A DNA stretch of 64,000 bases, from NCBI GenBank assembly GCA_012934845.2, contig WNNJ02000183.1, positions 1-64,000 on the forward strand. Reading direction: 5' to 3'. The DNA is from Pomphorhynchus laevis. Its lineage: Eukaryota; Acanthocephala; Palaeacanthocephala; Echinorhynchida; Pomphorhynchidae. Positions 44,468-55,059 of the stretch are shown piece after piece. Position 1 is the first letter of the stretch, and each line of letters starts with the position of its first letter. A model generated the notes under the pieces. The model was not told the DNA's origin. It did no database searches and was given only the letters and a program-made list of their open reading frames with translations. A program made the position numbers and the translations under genes.

Positions 44468-45683
44468 ATGGTGGGGAAAAAGTGTAAGAAGCAAGGTAAA
44501 AGCCAATGTTTCGCAAGTCCTGTTAATGACCAATATGTAGAGATAGAGGTGGCATGTTGCTCTGTGAATTGTAACATATGGTCTAAAATTAATGTTAAAG
44601 CGGATGATATTAAAGTAGTTCAATCCGGTAAATTTTGTTGTGGTGTGTGCGGCTCGTAATTGTGAATGGAACACTATTCTTGAGGAAAAATTACAAAATA
44701 ATATTAAAATGGTGTCAGAGCTTAAGGAGATCGTAACTATGCTACAGAATAGTATTCTCTCTAGTGCATCTGAGGTAAATTTACAACGAAAAATACAGCA
44801 TAAGTTACCTGAGGTGGTGGGTGAGGTGAATTCTATAACTTCGAATAAATCCTTCAATAATGCAGATATCGATCCAAATGCACATCGATTCCCACATGTA
44901 GTTAGCAAGACTACATCGTCAGTTACGGGTTTCACTCCTGTTCGTATCTGGAAGAGAGGTCACTCAAAATCGTATACTGTTCGTCAAACAGAAAATGAAC
45001 GAACGCTGACTGTCAACACTCACACAGGCAATGATGATATACAGAACTCAGCTACTAGTAATGACAGTGTGGTTCTACATAAAGAGTGCGTAAACGAGCA
45101 CATTAAGGAAGCTCATCTCATATCATCTCAATCAATGAATGCCTCTAGAGCGAGTTCTCCGGTGCAGCAAATGTCTACTTCCTCACAACTGCGTAAACAG
45201 CATGATCCTTTGCGTTCTATTATTTTCGCCAATGTGTCGGAATCAAGCTCTGTCAATATCCAAAACCGACTAAATGAAGATTTGTCGAGGGTACGTAATA
45301 TTCTCACGATCGTTTTGGCACAATCCCCAGAAGAGATAGTATCTAGTATTAAAATAGTTGCTTTATTCCGCATAGGGAGGAAAATTAACGATCGTCCTAG
45401 ACTGCTAAAAGCCATTCTGACATATCCAAAAGCCGTTAAGACCATCTTTAGGAACTCTTATCGTCTTCAAGGTTCGTCTGCAAGATTGTTAAAAGATCTC
45501 GACGTGAATGAACGTAAGCATCTACGTGAAGCTAAACAATGTTTGAAGTCTCGTATTGAAGCTGGTAAGTCAAACTTGACAATTCGAAATTTTCAGGTTG
45601 TGCGGAGGAAGACTCAAATACATTGGATGCCTATACAGGTAGATCATTCAATCCTTCCTCCGCCGCTCATAAGTCATTGGTAA
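44468..45683 (+). pseudogene. Element D ORF1, single frameshift
   Basis: The ATG at 44468 opens a finger-bearing N terminus: CCSVNCNIWSKINV and FCCGVC. A one-base slip near 44650 then splits it from the second frame (44640-45683), which carries a coiled-coil-like stretch (EEKLQNNIKMVSELKEIVTM), RFPHVVSKTTSSVTG, VRIWKRGHSKSYTVRQ, a Ser/Thr-rich linker, and the RRM-like core (RSIIFANVSES, LSRVRNILTIVL, LFRIGRKINDRPRLLKAIL) ending in a basic tail. The homologous element C ORF1 has the same block order. The finger resembles that of family A ORF1, supporting a shared ORF1 origin. Confidence 0.82.
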
Positions 45684-48407
45684 TTTCAAATATTTCATAT
45701 GTGGATAATAAATGTTTAAGAAATATTGTCCATTACTCCTCCCCATTGTGGTCGGCTCTTGAGCGACGTAGCGAGGATTATCAGTCATACATACCGATAT
45801 CGTTGGCTCAGCAGACTCTACCCTTAAGCTTAGAATGTTTGTTATTATATACGAACGCCCGTAGTCTTCTTCCAAAAATTGACGAATTAAAACTCCGCAT
45901 TGAGAATTCGCATCCGCTATTAGTTGCTATTACTGAAACATAGCTTCATGATAGAATTACTGATGCTGAGATCTGGATTGAAAATTATACATCTTATCGA
46001 GTTGACAGATCTATCTGCAAGGGTGGTGGAGTGATTATCTATGTGCATAATAGTTTAGTGTTTAAATTGCTAGATGTACGAGCGTCCGATGGAATCGAGT
46101 TATTGTGGGGTAGTGTGTCTCTTCCTACCCTTGGTTCAGTGACTTTAGGCTTAATCTATCGCAATCCCACTTCAGACGTTTGTTGCTTGATCGATTACAT
46201 TCTAGAGTTTGGTTTCAAACCAAATCTTTTTATTGTTGGTGATTTCAACTTAGCGACAGTAGATTGGAACACCTACACATCTTCTGTGTGTAGTCCGTCC
46301 ACATCATTATTTCTTGATATGATTAAGTCGCTAAACCGTACCCAACATTTTTCAAAATTTACCCGATTCTCCCAAGAAAATCAATCGCTACTTGATATTT
46401 GTCTAACATCGAATAAATACATTATACACAAAGTTACGCACTCCGATCCTTTGGGTAGGTCAGATCATTGTGTTTTCAATTTCTACTCAGATTTTACACG
46501 TCCTTCAGCTTGTAGATTACAACAGAATTTAAATTATTTTAAAACAAACTTCGAACTTGTGCGTCAGAATCTATTAAGTATTTCATGGCTCAGTCCGTTT
46601 TATGTTGGGGTTGATAAGGCGTGCTATCAGTTAGAAGCCACCCTTAAGGAATTACTCATACGATTTTCACCCCGTAAAACCGTTGCAAATCGTATACACC
46701 ATAAACCTTGGTTTGACAAAGAGTTAAAGAATGCTTTTAAATTAAAAAAATGAAATTCCAGTTGTTTTATAATAATGGTATTGATTACTGTAGGTATAAA
46801 GAGGCCAGAAATCGGTTCACATTTCTTAAACGCTTCAAACAATGTCAATTTGAAGAGAAAATCGCTCAAATGTCAATTCATAATCCTAAATCCGTATTCA
46901 ATTATGCTAATTTCAACAACAAAAATAAACACATTGGTTCACTTGTTGATACTGATGGTTGCACATTGATTAAATATGATGACATAGCGAATGCTTTCGC
47001 TCAACATTTTTGCATAGGAGTTCGTAAATCCTCCGTCACCTATGCCTCGTACTGTCCATCGAATATAAACAATCTTCAGATGTTTTCTGTTAATGATGTA
47101 GCGCTAGAGCTCAAGCGGCTTAAATCGTCAGGTTCTATTTGTCCTGATCGTTTACCACCGGTATTTCTCAAGAATATCGCTGATATTATCGGCATACCAC
47201 TATATTGGATTTGTGTCGCCTCCTTGTACTTCGGTTGTGTCCCGATGAATTGGAAACTTTCGTTGATAAGGCCCATTTTGAAGAAAGGTGATCCATCTTC
47301 AGTTGAAAATTATCGCCCGATAAGTCTAACGTGTGTATTCTGTCGAGTTTTGGAAAGGATAATATACCGCATTCTAAGCGATTATCTAGAATCCAACAAA
47401 TTATTGTGTAACAATCAACATGGATTTCGAAGGGATCGCTCAACAATCACTAATCTCTTGATTGCCCAGAATAGCTGGGGTTCGTTAGTTGATAAGGGCT
47501 TTGATGTTGATATAGTATTTTTTGATTTTTCAAAAGCGTTTGATATGGTTCCACATGACATCTTGATTCAGAAAATGCGTGCTCTAAACATTGATCCACT
47601 TATTATTCGCTGGATAAAAGAATTTTTATCTAACAGATTCTATCAGGTTGTTGTAAATGGTTCTCTTTCTGATCCTTATCCGGTCAATGTTGGAGTTCCG
47701 CAGGGTTCGGTCCTCGGCCCATTGTTATTCTGTATTTTCATTAATGACCTTCCTTCCATTTTGAACTCACACTCTCTTTTATATGCAGACGACCTAAAAA
47801 TTTGGCAGGCTATCCGGTCAGATTCGGACACGGTGCTAGTTCAATCGGATATCGACAGCATTTCCAACTGGGCTTATATGAATGGTCTGTCACTGAATAT
47901 ATCAAAGTGTGCTTGTATGCGTTTACAATCACGCAGTCATAGTGTGTATCCAACTTATCATCTTGAGGATTATTATTATTATTATTGTTAATTGACAACG
48001 AATTGAGCCGAGGCTCTTTACAAGTTGCTTCACAAAATAAAAAGAATAAAAAGAATAAAGAACATTATCAGAACATTAAAGTAGTAACTCGTCTTAGCGA
48101 CCTTGGAATAGTAGTTGCGAATGATTTTTCGACTAGTTGGAATACCGAGTTGGCTTGCTCGAAAGCAAATCGAATGGTTGGGATGATTCGTAGAACTTTT
48201 AGTGTGTTGAGTCCAGTTTCATTTAGAGCACTCGCCAACGCATTTGTGATCAGTCATCTTACCTATGCATCACAATGTTCGTTCCCAAGGACAGTATACG
48301 AGAAAAGTAAAATTGAAAATGTGCTGCGCCGGGCAACAAAGCTCGTAAATTCAGTTAAGGCCTTACCTTATAATGACAGGCTAAAAAACTTGGTATGGTT
48401 TCTATAA
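45684..48407 (+). pseudogene. Element D ORF2: APE endonuclease, reverse transcriptase, thumb
   Basis: Endonuclease: LLYTNARSLLPKIDELK, VAITET then a TAG where Trp is expected, KGGGVIIYVHNS, IYRNPTSD, FIVGDFNLATVDW and LGRSDHCVFNF. Linker: HKPWFDKELKNAFK. A shift in an A run at ~46745 moves to the next frame (46750-47991): KLSLIRPILKKGDPSS, NYRPISLTCVFCRVLERII, NNQHGFRRDRSTITNLL, FFDFSKAFDMVPHD (motif A), GVPQGSVLGPLLFCIFINDL (motif B), LLYADDLKIW (motif C). An ATT microsatellite with ~60 extra bases interrupts at 47967. The thumb follows at 47985-48407 (LSDLGIVVANDFST, LRRATKLVNSV). Clear CR1-clade wording; all catalytic residues are present apart from the lesions. Confidence 0.88.
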
Positions 48408-48760
48408 GCGACCTTCGGTTTCGGTGAGATATGTGTTCAACATGGGAAGCTTTACACAAGGGGAATCACGTCTTAAGAGAATTGATGACTGTTCGAAAAA
48501 GTCGGGCTTTGCGTGGACACAATTTTACTTTAGCCCATCGCCGAGTTATACGCTCTAAACTGTACAATTTGGACACCGAATCGTAGGTAAGTGGAACCGA
48601 TTAAGTGAAGAAATTGTCAACTCAAGATCGGTTTTAGCATTCAAACATGAACTTTTTTGACTTTTGTTTAGGAGTCTTTTTTTCTTTACTTTTCCTTTTT
48701 TAACAGTGCAACTGTGAGCTTTGCTCGTCTGTTTGTCGAAATAATAATAATACTCGAGCA

Positions 48761-48857
48761 TCAATTTACAAAAGTTTATTTGTTCAAAAAGCCTTGTGGC
48801 TTTTAAACAGTAACATAAACAATGTTTGATTTTTTATTTTATTTCTTTACTCTGTAG
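48761..48857. other. Short spacer after element D
   Basis: Contains AAGCCTTGTGGCTTTT, a small hairpin of the kind found in tails of CR1-like remnants here, then a T-rich stretch ending CTCTGTAG. Confidence 0.4.
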
Positions 48858-48977
48858 ACGCCTAAAATAGATGGTTTTGATCTTTTTGAAAATAGGCTTT
48901 ATTACAATGCAGAGTTCAACACACAAGGGTTATTTACTCGATCACAAATCATTGATAAAGTCAATGAAATAAAATAA
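48858..48977 (+). CDS. Possible isolated 3'-terminal exon, unknown protein
   Basis: A polypyrimidine stretch (TTATTTTATTTCTTTACTCT) ends in GTAG. After it, 39 codons are open: TPKIDGFDLFENRLYYNAEF, then NTQGLFTRSQIIDKVNEIK and TAA. The codons do not look like LINE sequence and the acceptor is good. No matching upstream exon is recognised, and the region is full of transposon debris. It may be an orphan exon, part of a decayed gene, or chance. Confidence 0.25.
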   Translation, partial: TPKIDGFDLFENRLYYNAEFNTQGLFTRSQIIDKVNEIK

Positions 48978-49029
48978 AATTAAAAGTAAGGCGATACTCG
49001 AATACACGGGCTGTTACAATAATTAAGAA

Positions 49030-49736
49030 TATCCCTTCTAAACTAGCCACGGGCAGTGCAACCATGTCGCAAGGAAGACCGTTCCAAGCTCATAATGCTC
49101 TGTGGGATAATCGAGAGAATACTTGACCCGTCCACACTTCATCAGATGAAACGATGAAGTGTGGACGGGTCTTCTTTTTGTTATCACATATTGTTGTGGA
49201 TATCCGTGAATTCCCTTCACCATAAAGTGCATGTCTAACATATCTAGGTACATTAACCTGTAACGGACTCTATTAACATTAACCGCGAGTAGGCGTTGTG
49301 AGTAGCTCATATTTGAAATTTCGGTGCATAATTTGCTACCACGTCGTAGAATACATTCTAAACTGTTAACATCACCTTGGTAATTGGAAAATTCTTGTAG
49401 GTTCTCAACGTAATATGATGTAAAATAACTTTTTAAGGCCATTAACTATTTTTGAAGCTCGTCGTTAAATGTGCTATATTTGTAACGTTTCATATTTTGT
49501 CATAGGGAATGATGCTTGAGAACAGTAATTAATAACACAAACACATAGCGTTGAATAAAACTCTGAATCCTTAATTTGCAGAAACGTCTCTTAATCATAC
49601 CAAAGATGTAATTTGCTATAGCGCGAGTATACTTCGTATTCTTTTGATTACTGAGATTATTCAAAACAATGATCCATAAATCCCAGAATTTATTAACAGC
49701 TGGAATTAATCGACCATTCAGTGAATACTTATTCAC
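49030..49736 (-). pseudogene. Element H (CR1-like) RT thumb and C terminus
   Basis: 49736-49500 reads KFWDLWIIVLNNLSNQ and IFGMIKRRFCKL. 49442-49038 reads LECILRRGSKLCTEISNMSY, YRLMYLDMLDMHFM and KYSLDYPTEHYELGT. This is typical CR1 ORF2 C-terminal wording with a shift between the pieces. A second copy of part of it (CGCGAGTAGGTGCTGCG region) lies at 51.2-51.3 kb. Confidence 0.7.
49125..49171. repeat. Perfect 19-bp inverted repeat with 9-base loop
   Basis: The arm GACCCGTCCACACTTCATC (49125-49143) and its exact complement (49153-49171) surround AGATGAAAC. It sits inside the decayed RT of element H. Cause unknown; a local inverted duplication is the simplest reading. Confidence 0.95.
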
Positions 49737-49739
49737 TAC

Positions 49740-50262
49740 AAACTTTTACTGATATGTAAATAAAAATTTGATTATCATGATGCAATGATCTCTATTCATG
49801 ATTGCTGCTATATACCTTATCTTAATGAATAAATCTTCGGCTGACAAACAGGTCGAGCAAACTTTGAGATGAGGCTCTGAAATGGGTGCATTGTTTGACG
49901 TATTATTAGTAATCGAGTTTATTTATTACGTCGAGCAGTTCTGATGATTCAGAATCGCATGCAGGCTAACAATAGTAATCCGACCAATCTACATATGGCA
50001 TATTAAAGTCTCCCAACATTATCATATTGTCACAATGAGCAAACATTTCTTACTCCGCTTGAAGACGTTTCGTCTGTAGCTAAAGAGATCTATACACGAG
50101 ACCAAAAATAACCGATGAATCAGGACTGTTAGTATTGCAACATAATGATTGATACAAACTTTTACTGATATGCATATGATCACCTATATCCATATTTATG
50201 ACTAGATCATTCTCAGCCGCCCACATATCTAAAATATTGAAATCTACCTGTCTAATTTCGCG
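49740..50262 (-). pseudogene. LINE endonuclease fragment
   Basis: The minus strand reads NMIMLGDFNMPYVDWSDYYC and, further on, SSQSLLDLFVSRRFIH. It lies between an RT fingers piece and an RT thumb piece on the same strand, which is the wrong order for one element. It is therefore a nested or rearranged piece of a second element. Confidence 0.6.
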
Positions 50263-50640
50263 ATCATAGTATAATTCTATTTACAATAAGAGGATCAAAA
50301 CGATAATCTATTAGTTTGCCGATGAGTACATTATGGTTGATTGTGTCGAACGCACGTAAGAAATCTACAAAAAAATCATGCATAAACACCGATATCCAAA
50401 ACAGTTGTCCAATCATCTCGGCCAATGAATTCATTTGAACATTTGGATTTATGCGACCCAAATTCATGTTGCGTTACATGCAAAATGCTACCAGCAGAAA
50501 CGTGTTCACTTATGCTTCGCAAAATCAAACGTTCTAGCAATTTACAGCATATGCATGTAATACTCACGAGTCTGAAATTTTTTCGCAAGAAGGATCGCCC
50601 TTCTTGAAAACCATGCAAACTATATATTTAGAGCAGTCCT
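50263..50640 (-). pseudogene. CR1-like RT fingers and motif A
   Basis: The minus strand reads FRLVSITCICCKLLERLILR, then CSNEFIGRDDWTTVLDIGVY and FFVDFLRAFDTINHNVLIGK, the RT fingers and motif A. Two short open stretches, broken by a shift. Confidence 0.65.
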
Positions 50641-51190
50641 TGGGAATCACTGAATGTGTTATATGCAAAGGTCACCAATATATATGACGATAATTCTCTT
50701 AAGAACAAGCATGGTATGTCGTCAGGACTTACAGAATAACATAACTTTAACCGTGCGAGTTGATTATACATATCTGGTTGTTATCTTCGACAGAGCAGTA
50801 GACGGGAACTGAACAGTATGAACAACATCATTAAGGTGTGTCATCACCTTAATAGTTGATCATCATTAAGGTGATCAGACCTCAAGGTCCGATCCCAAAT
50901 TATGTATCTTATCAACGGGAATTAACGCTTGATCAAATATATTAGTCACGTTTCAGGTAATGTATATATAATGTATATATTACTGAGTAATTAACTAAAT
51001 AAGTTCGACGATTGCGTAAGCTACGAGAATATTTCTAAAATTGTCTGTTGATTTATATTTTGAATCAAATCCTTTCTAACAGATTTAAGATTGAATATTT
51101 CAGATATGTGCAGAATAAAAATATTTGTGCTGTTTAAAATGCGTTATTACAAACATTTGTTGATCACGAACTCGATATTACAATTTTATT
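50640..51190. other. Mixed LINE scraps and AT-rich spacer
   Basis: 50830-50880 contains nested repeats of ATCATTAAGGTG and its complement. The rest carries no supported feature. Confidence 0.35.
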
Positions 51191-52300
51191 CATTAACCGC
51201 GAGTAGGTGCTGCGGGTAGCTCAGATTTAAAATTTCAGAGCATAATTTACTACCACGTCGTAAAATACATTCTAAACTGTTAACTTAACCCTTGGTAATT
51301 GGAAAATTCGCTTGGATACTGTATTCTAACTGAGGACGTACTAGATATTCATATCAGACGTCAAAACATGAAGGTGATAAGTGCGAAAGAAAATTCTTAA
51401 TAATGTAAAGTTTCCTCTTAGCTTTAGCACATCTCCGATCAGTGTGAACTATAGTTCTCAAAGTCCGATCCCAAAGTATTCCCAAATCCCGAACACTCAC
51501 GACTGTTTCGATCTCTTGTAACTCTAGCATATATGAAGATGTAAGTGAAGACCTTCCTAAGCGTATGTGAGCACATTTAGATACGTTTATCAATAATCTG
51601 ATCTGACAACTTCATTCATAAATTTTATTAACTTCAATCTGAAATTTCACACGGTCAGCTAATGAATCAATTTTGGCCCATATTTTAAAATCATCAGCGT
51701 CCGCAAGATATCCACATTTTTTTCCACAGGGAATCATCGAAAATTGTAAATAAGAGAGGTCCCAACACTGTATCATAAGGAACACTGGTATTCAAATCTC
51801 TAGAGTCAGATAGGCTTTCACCAATACGAACATAAAATTAACGATCAATAAGGAAATTGTTGACCCAACCAACAACGCTGAGCTAAATGCTGTAAGAAAT
51901 TCATTCGTAGTTTAGTAGGGAATGAGGTACTCGATATAATGCCCGGCTGAAATCAAACAACATCACATCTACACAGTGGCCAGTAGAGATCAAGTCTACC
52001 CAAGCCACGTGCACACAAAATTTTTCGGAAACCATGTTGTGCATAACTTAAAAGATTATACGTGTTTCGATGGGAAATTATTCTACTAAGCGCAATTCGC
52101 TCTAAGATCTTGCTTACGTGACTCGTTAGACTATTCGGCCTGTAGTTATTGGGATTCGTCTTATCGCCTTTCTTATGAATGTTAACAAAAGTGGCTAAAC
52201 GCCAGTCATTAGGAACAGCACAGGAATCTAAGGACATTTGGAATAAATCACAAAGCGGACCGACGATGTGATTAGTCATCAATAACGCGTTAGTCATAAA
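51190..52300 (-). pseudogene. Element I (CR1-like) RT
   Basis: 52297-51953: VPNDWRLATFVNIHKKGDKT, NPNNYRPNSLTSHVSKILER, YAQHGFRKILCARG. 51593-51354: INVSKCAHIRLGRSSL, SVRDLGILWDRTLRTIVHTD and KAKRKLYIIKNFLSHLS. A tail piece at ~51290-51190 matches element H. Motif C is lost in the decayed middle. Confidence 0.7.
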
Positions 52301-52339
52301 TTTATTATTTATTAAATAAATTTATTTAAGCAATATATT

Positions 52340-52700
52340 ATTAGTGAGTACAAGACAATGCCGCAAATGGCTGTTCAGTCAGTTCATTTTTGATATTAAA
52401 AAATAAAAAATAAAAAATGAAATCTAGAACGTAATCAGTCGAATGGGTAGTTCAACACTGATTGATGATTCGAGCTGTTATGAATCCACTTCCTCATTTG
52501 AAGTTTGAAATGTGAATAGCTGGAGGCACAATCAATTCCAACAGGCAGTACATTCCAAATGTTGATTATACGATGGGAGTATGATATTATTAATGGATTT
52601 TTATCAGAGGGAAATTTATAGAGGCTGAGGCGATGTCCAAGACAAAGTGTAGCTCCAAACTTTATAACATTTATGGAATATCCTTCAAAGAATTCGACAA
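52340..52700 (-). pseudogene. CR1-like ORF2 C terminus and 3' tail
   Basis: The minus strand reads ATLCLGHRLSLYKFPSDKN and SHRIINIWNVLPVGIDCASS, then HFKLQMRKWI. The tail has GCCGCAAATGGCTGTTCAG, similar to the 5.2-kb remnant tail. Confidence 0.65.
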
Positions 52701-53010
52701 CTTATTGCCTTCCAAAATATGATCTCAGTAAATTTTTAAAAGACGTTAATGCTTAATAATAAAAATTGATGTTTGTTTTCCTTTCAATTATTTCGTTATT
52801 TCTTTTCCGTGAGTGTTATAAATTAAAATTTATTGGAAACTTTTTATTTTGCTGTATGACTTTGTTAACCTAAATATTTGTTTATTTGCACATTACACAA
52901 ATTAATTATAAATAAATAAATTTTGAATTATTACACAAATTAATAAATTAATTTTTTTCGTATACATCACTCTCGCCGTGTGATGCGAGATTAATTCTAA
53001 TAATAATTTA
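52700..53010. other. AT-rich spacer
   Basis: Strongly AT-rich with AAATTAATTATAAAT-like words. No gene seen. Confidence 0.5.
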
Positions 53011-53730
53011 AATAATAATTTACAAGAAACATATTTTTGAATGAGCATTCTTGCATACCATGTTATACAAATAGAGGTGTTCCAATGGGAGGTAATAATA
53101 GCCCAATTATAGCTGACTTATTTTTAAGCTTTATATAATATGAATTTACTCATAACAATGTAAAAAATAAATCTAAATTATATAAATATATGAAAAATAA
53201 TTCGATAAATTGATGATATATATTTAACTCTTATATATTTGATTCAATAAGTATAAAAAATTATATATAGCTTAATTCTTAAATTAAACTGTTAATTTTA
53301 ATATAAAATATTAAAAATATTATATATTGATGATAAATATTGATATAATTATCATCAATATTGATGATAAAATGCGATAATTCAAAAATTCTTTAAAATC
53401 AAGATTAAATATCAGAAAAAACTCTAGTGTGGTCAGATCACTTGAGGTTATCTATATTTATACTGTATAAAAATATAAGGTATATGTTCGGATATATTGA
53501 TGATATGTTATTTAATCTGTTAACTTCTATAAGTGAGCAGATTTATTGAAAAGTAGCCTTTTTCTTAACAAAACCAATATTAATGATAAAGGAGGTATAT
53601 ATCTAGATATGAACATTAAATTAGCATCAATTAAAACTACTTTTAATTTATATCGTTAAGATGACATATTTAAATTTACAAGAAACATATTTTTGCATGA
53701 GCATTCATGCATACCATATAATATTAATTT
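53010..53730 (+). pseudogene. Penelope-like element RT remnant
   Basis: 53071-53213 reads NRGVPMGGNNSPIIADLFLS, a stop, then KLYKYMKNNS. After a ~265-bp AT-rich interruption, 53485-53520 reads GYIDDMLFNLL, and near 53575 (another frame) FLNKTNINDKGGIYLDMN. 'G-x-P-M-G-G-N-x-S-P-x-I-A-D-L', 'Y-I-D-D' and 'L-N-K-T-N ... L-D' in this order fit RTs of Penelope-like elements, not LINEs. A ~50-bp direct repeat (ATTTACAAGAAACATATTTT start) lies at both edges (53018 and 53676). Confidence 0.55.
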
Positions 53731-53794
53731 ACAATTATTTATTATTTATAATTATTTATTATGTAATTATTTATTATTTAATTTGTAGTTAACA

Positions 53795-54290
53795 TAATTG
53801 CTTAATTTATGAATAATTTAATATACGTAGACTCAGTTACTTGATCTGATTTGTAAAGGTTGCTGATAAAGCGTTTTTTTTTCAATTTTCATAATGAAAG
53901 TATCAAATGATTATTTATTTAAAATTACACAAATTATAAGTAACAACGCAAAGATCTCTTCTTAAATGGAAAACATAACATAATTGCATACATTATTATA
54001 TTATTATATTATATTATTATGTTATCATATCACATTATTTTATTTTAAATTTCAATTTTTAATTTTAACTGATATAAATAATATAAAATCTTATATAACT
54101 TTTATTTATTATTCCTTATTCGGATATATCGTCTATTATTTATTAGTCAATTAATAAAAATTGATTTTTATTTTAAATTTTTATTATAAATTTTAAGCTT
54201 ATATAATTGTTTATTTTTAATTTTAATTTATACATAACAACAAATACGTAGACTTTGCTAACTTATTTGAAATGTATAAGATTGCATTTT
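53795..54290 (-). repeat. AT-rich repeat family J, one or two partial copies
   Basis: ACGTAGACTCAGTTACTTGA at ~53835, ATTAGTCAATTAAT at ~54142, and ACGTAGACTTTGCTAACTT at ~54246 are landmarks of family J, as at 14.35-14.60 kb but in reverse. The bodies are long A/T tracts. Confidence 0.5.
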
Positions 54291-54839
54291 GCGTACTGGG
54301 AATTTTAGCTGATTGTTTAAAAAAACAATCCGATCATATGATCCGATCGCATATTCGAACAATCGGAATGCAATATATTATAGCTACGTGTTAAATATCG
54401 AAAAATACAAACTTTTTGTATTGAATGTCGTGAGGAAAGCATTTTAAACTATTTTATTTTTGCTTTTAAATAAATTTGTAAAAATGCAGAATGATGACTG
54501 AAGAATAATGATTAAGATTAAAATGATTTTATTCTTAATCTTAATGACTATATATGAACTTATAAATTAAAATCGCATCCTGTGATCTTTTTGAGATTCC
54601 TTATATATTAATATTTTTATTATAACTAGGAAAGCAGTTTATATATAAACTAGGTGACTATAAAATATACTCAAAGAGAAAATCGTAAAATAATAAAAAT
54701 AAACAAAATATTGTAAAAATATATATTTTAACTCTTAACTTGTGTTAAGAAATAAGATACACTAGATGATCAAATTACATCGGAGATAATACGTCATTTG
54801 CATATATTTGGCTTCACTGCTATGTTTGATCTAGTATTA

Positions 54840-55050
54840 TGGGCTGAAACCTCATAACATATCAGCTCCTTCTGATGACCTTTATTCTTATTCGGAAACT
54901 TCGTATACTCTTTGTTAGTCAATTCTCGATAAATTGATTTTTATTTTAAATTGTAATTTTTAAATTTTAACTCTATATATAAAATCTTGCGTTATTTTTA
55001 ATTATTTATCTTTATTTTTATTTTTTACGTAGACTCAGCTGATCGTATGA
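54840..55050 (-). repeat. AT-rich repeat family J, full copy (reverse)
   Basis: Reverse complement of the 14.35-14.66 kb copy: TCTGATGACCTTTATTCTTA, then TTAGTCAATTCTCGATAAA, an A/T body, and ACGTAGACTCAGCTGATCG. Similarity also covers the GGTCATCAG...CTGA segment beyond the ATTGACTAA landmark, so the element is ~250-300 bp. No coding capacity. Confidence 0.6.
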
Positions 55051-55059
55051 TTAATCCGA

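Larger units (their letters stand above)
44468..48760 (+). mobile_element. Element D (CR1-like LINE), near full length, inactivated
   Basis: ORF1, endonuclease, RT with all motifs and C-terminal domain are in order, followed by a 3' UTR ending in AATAATAATAATAC near 48740-48752. Compared with the other CR1-like fragments it is the youngest in appearance: only about five inactivating lesions in 4 kb. Confidence 0.88.
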
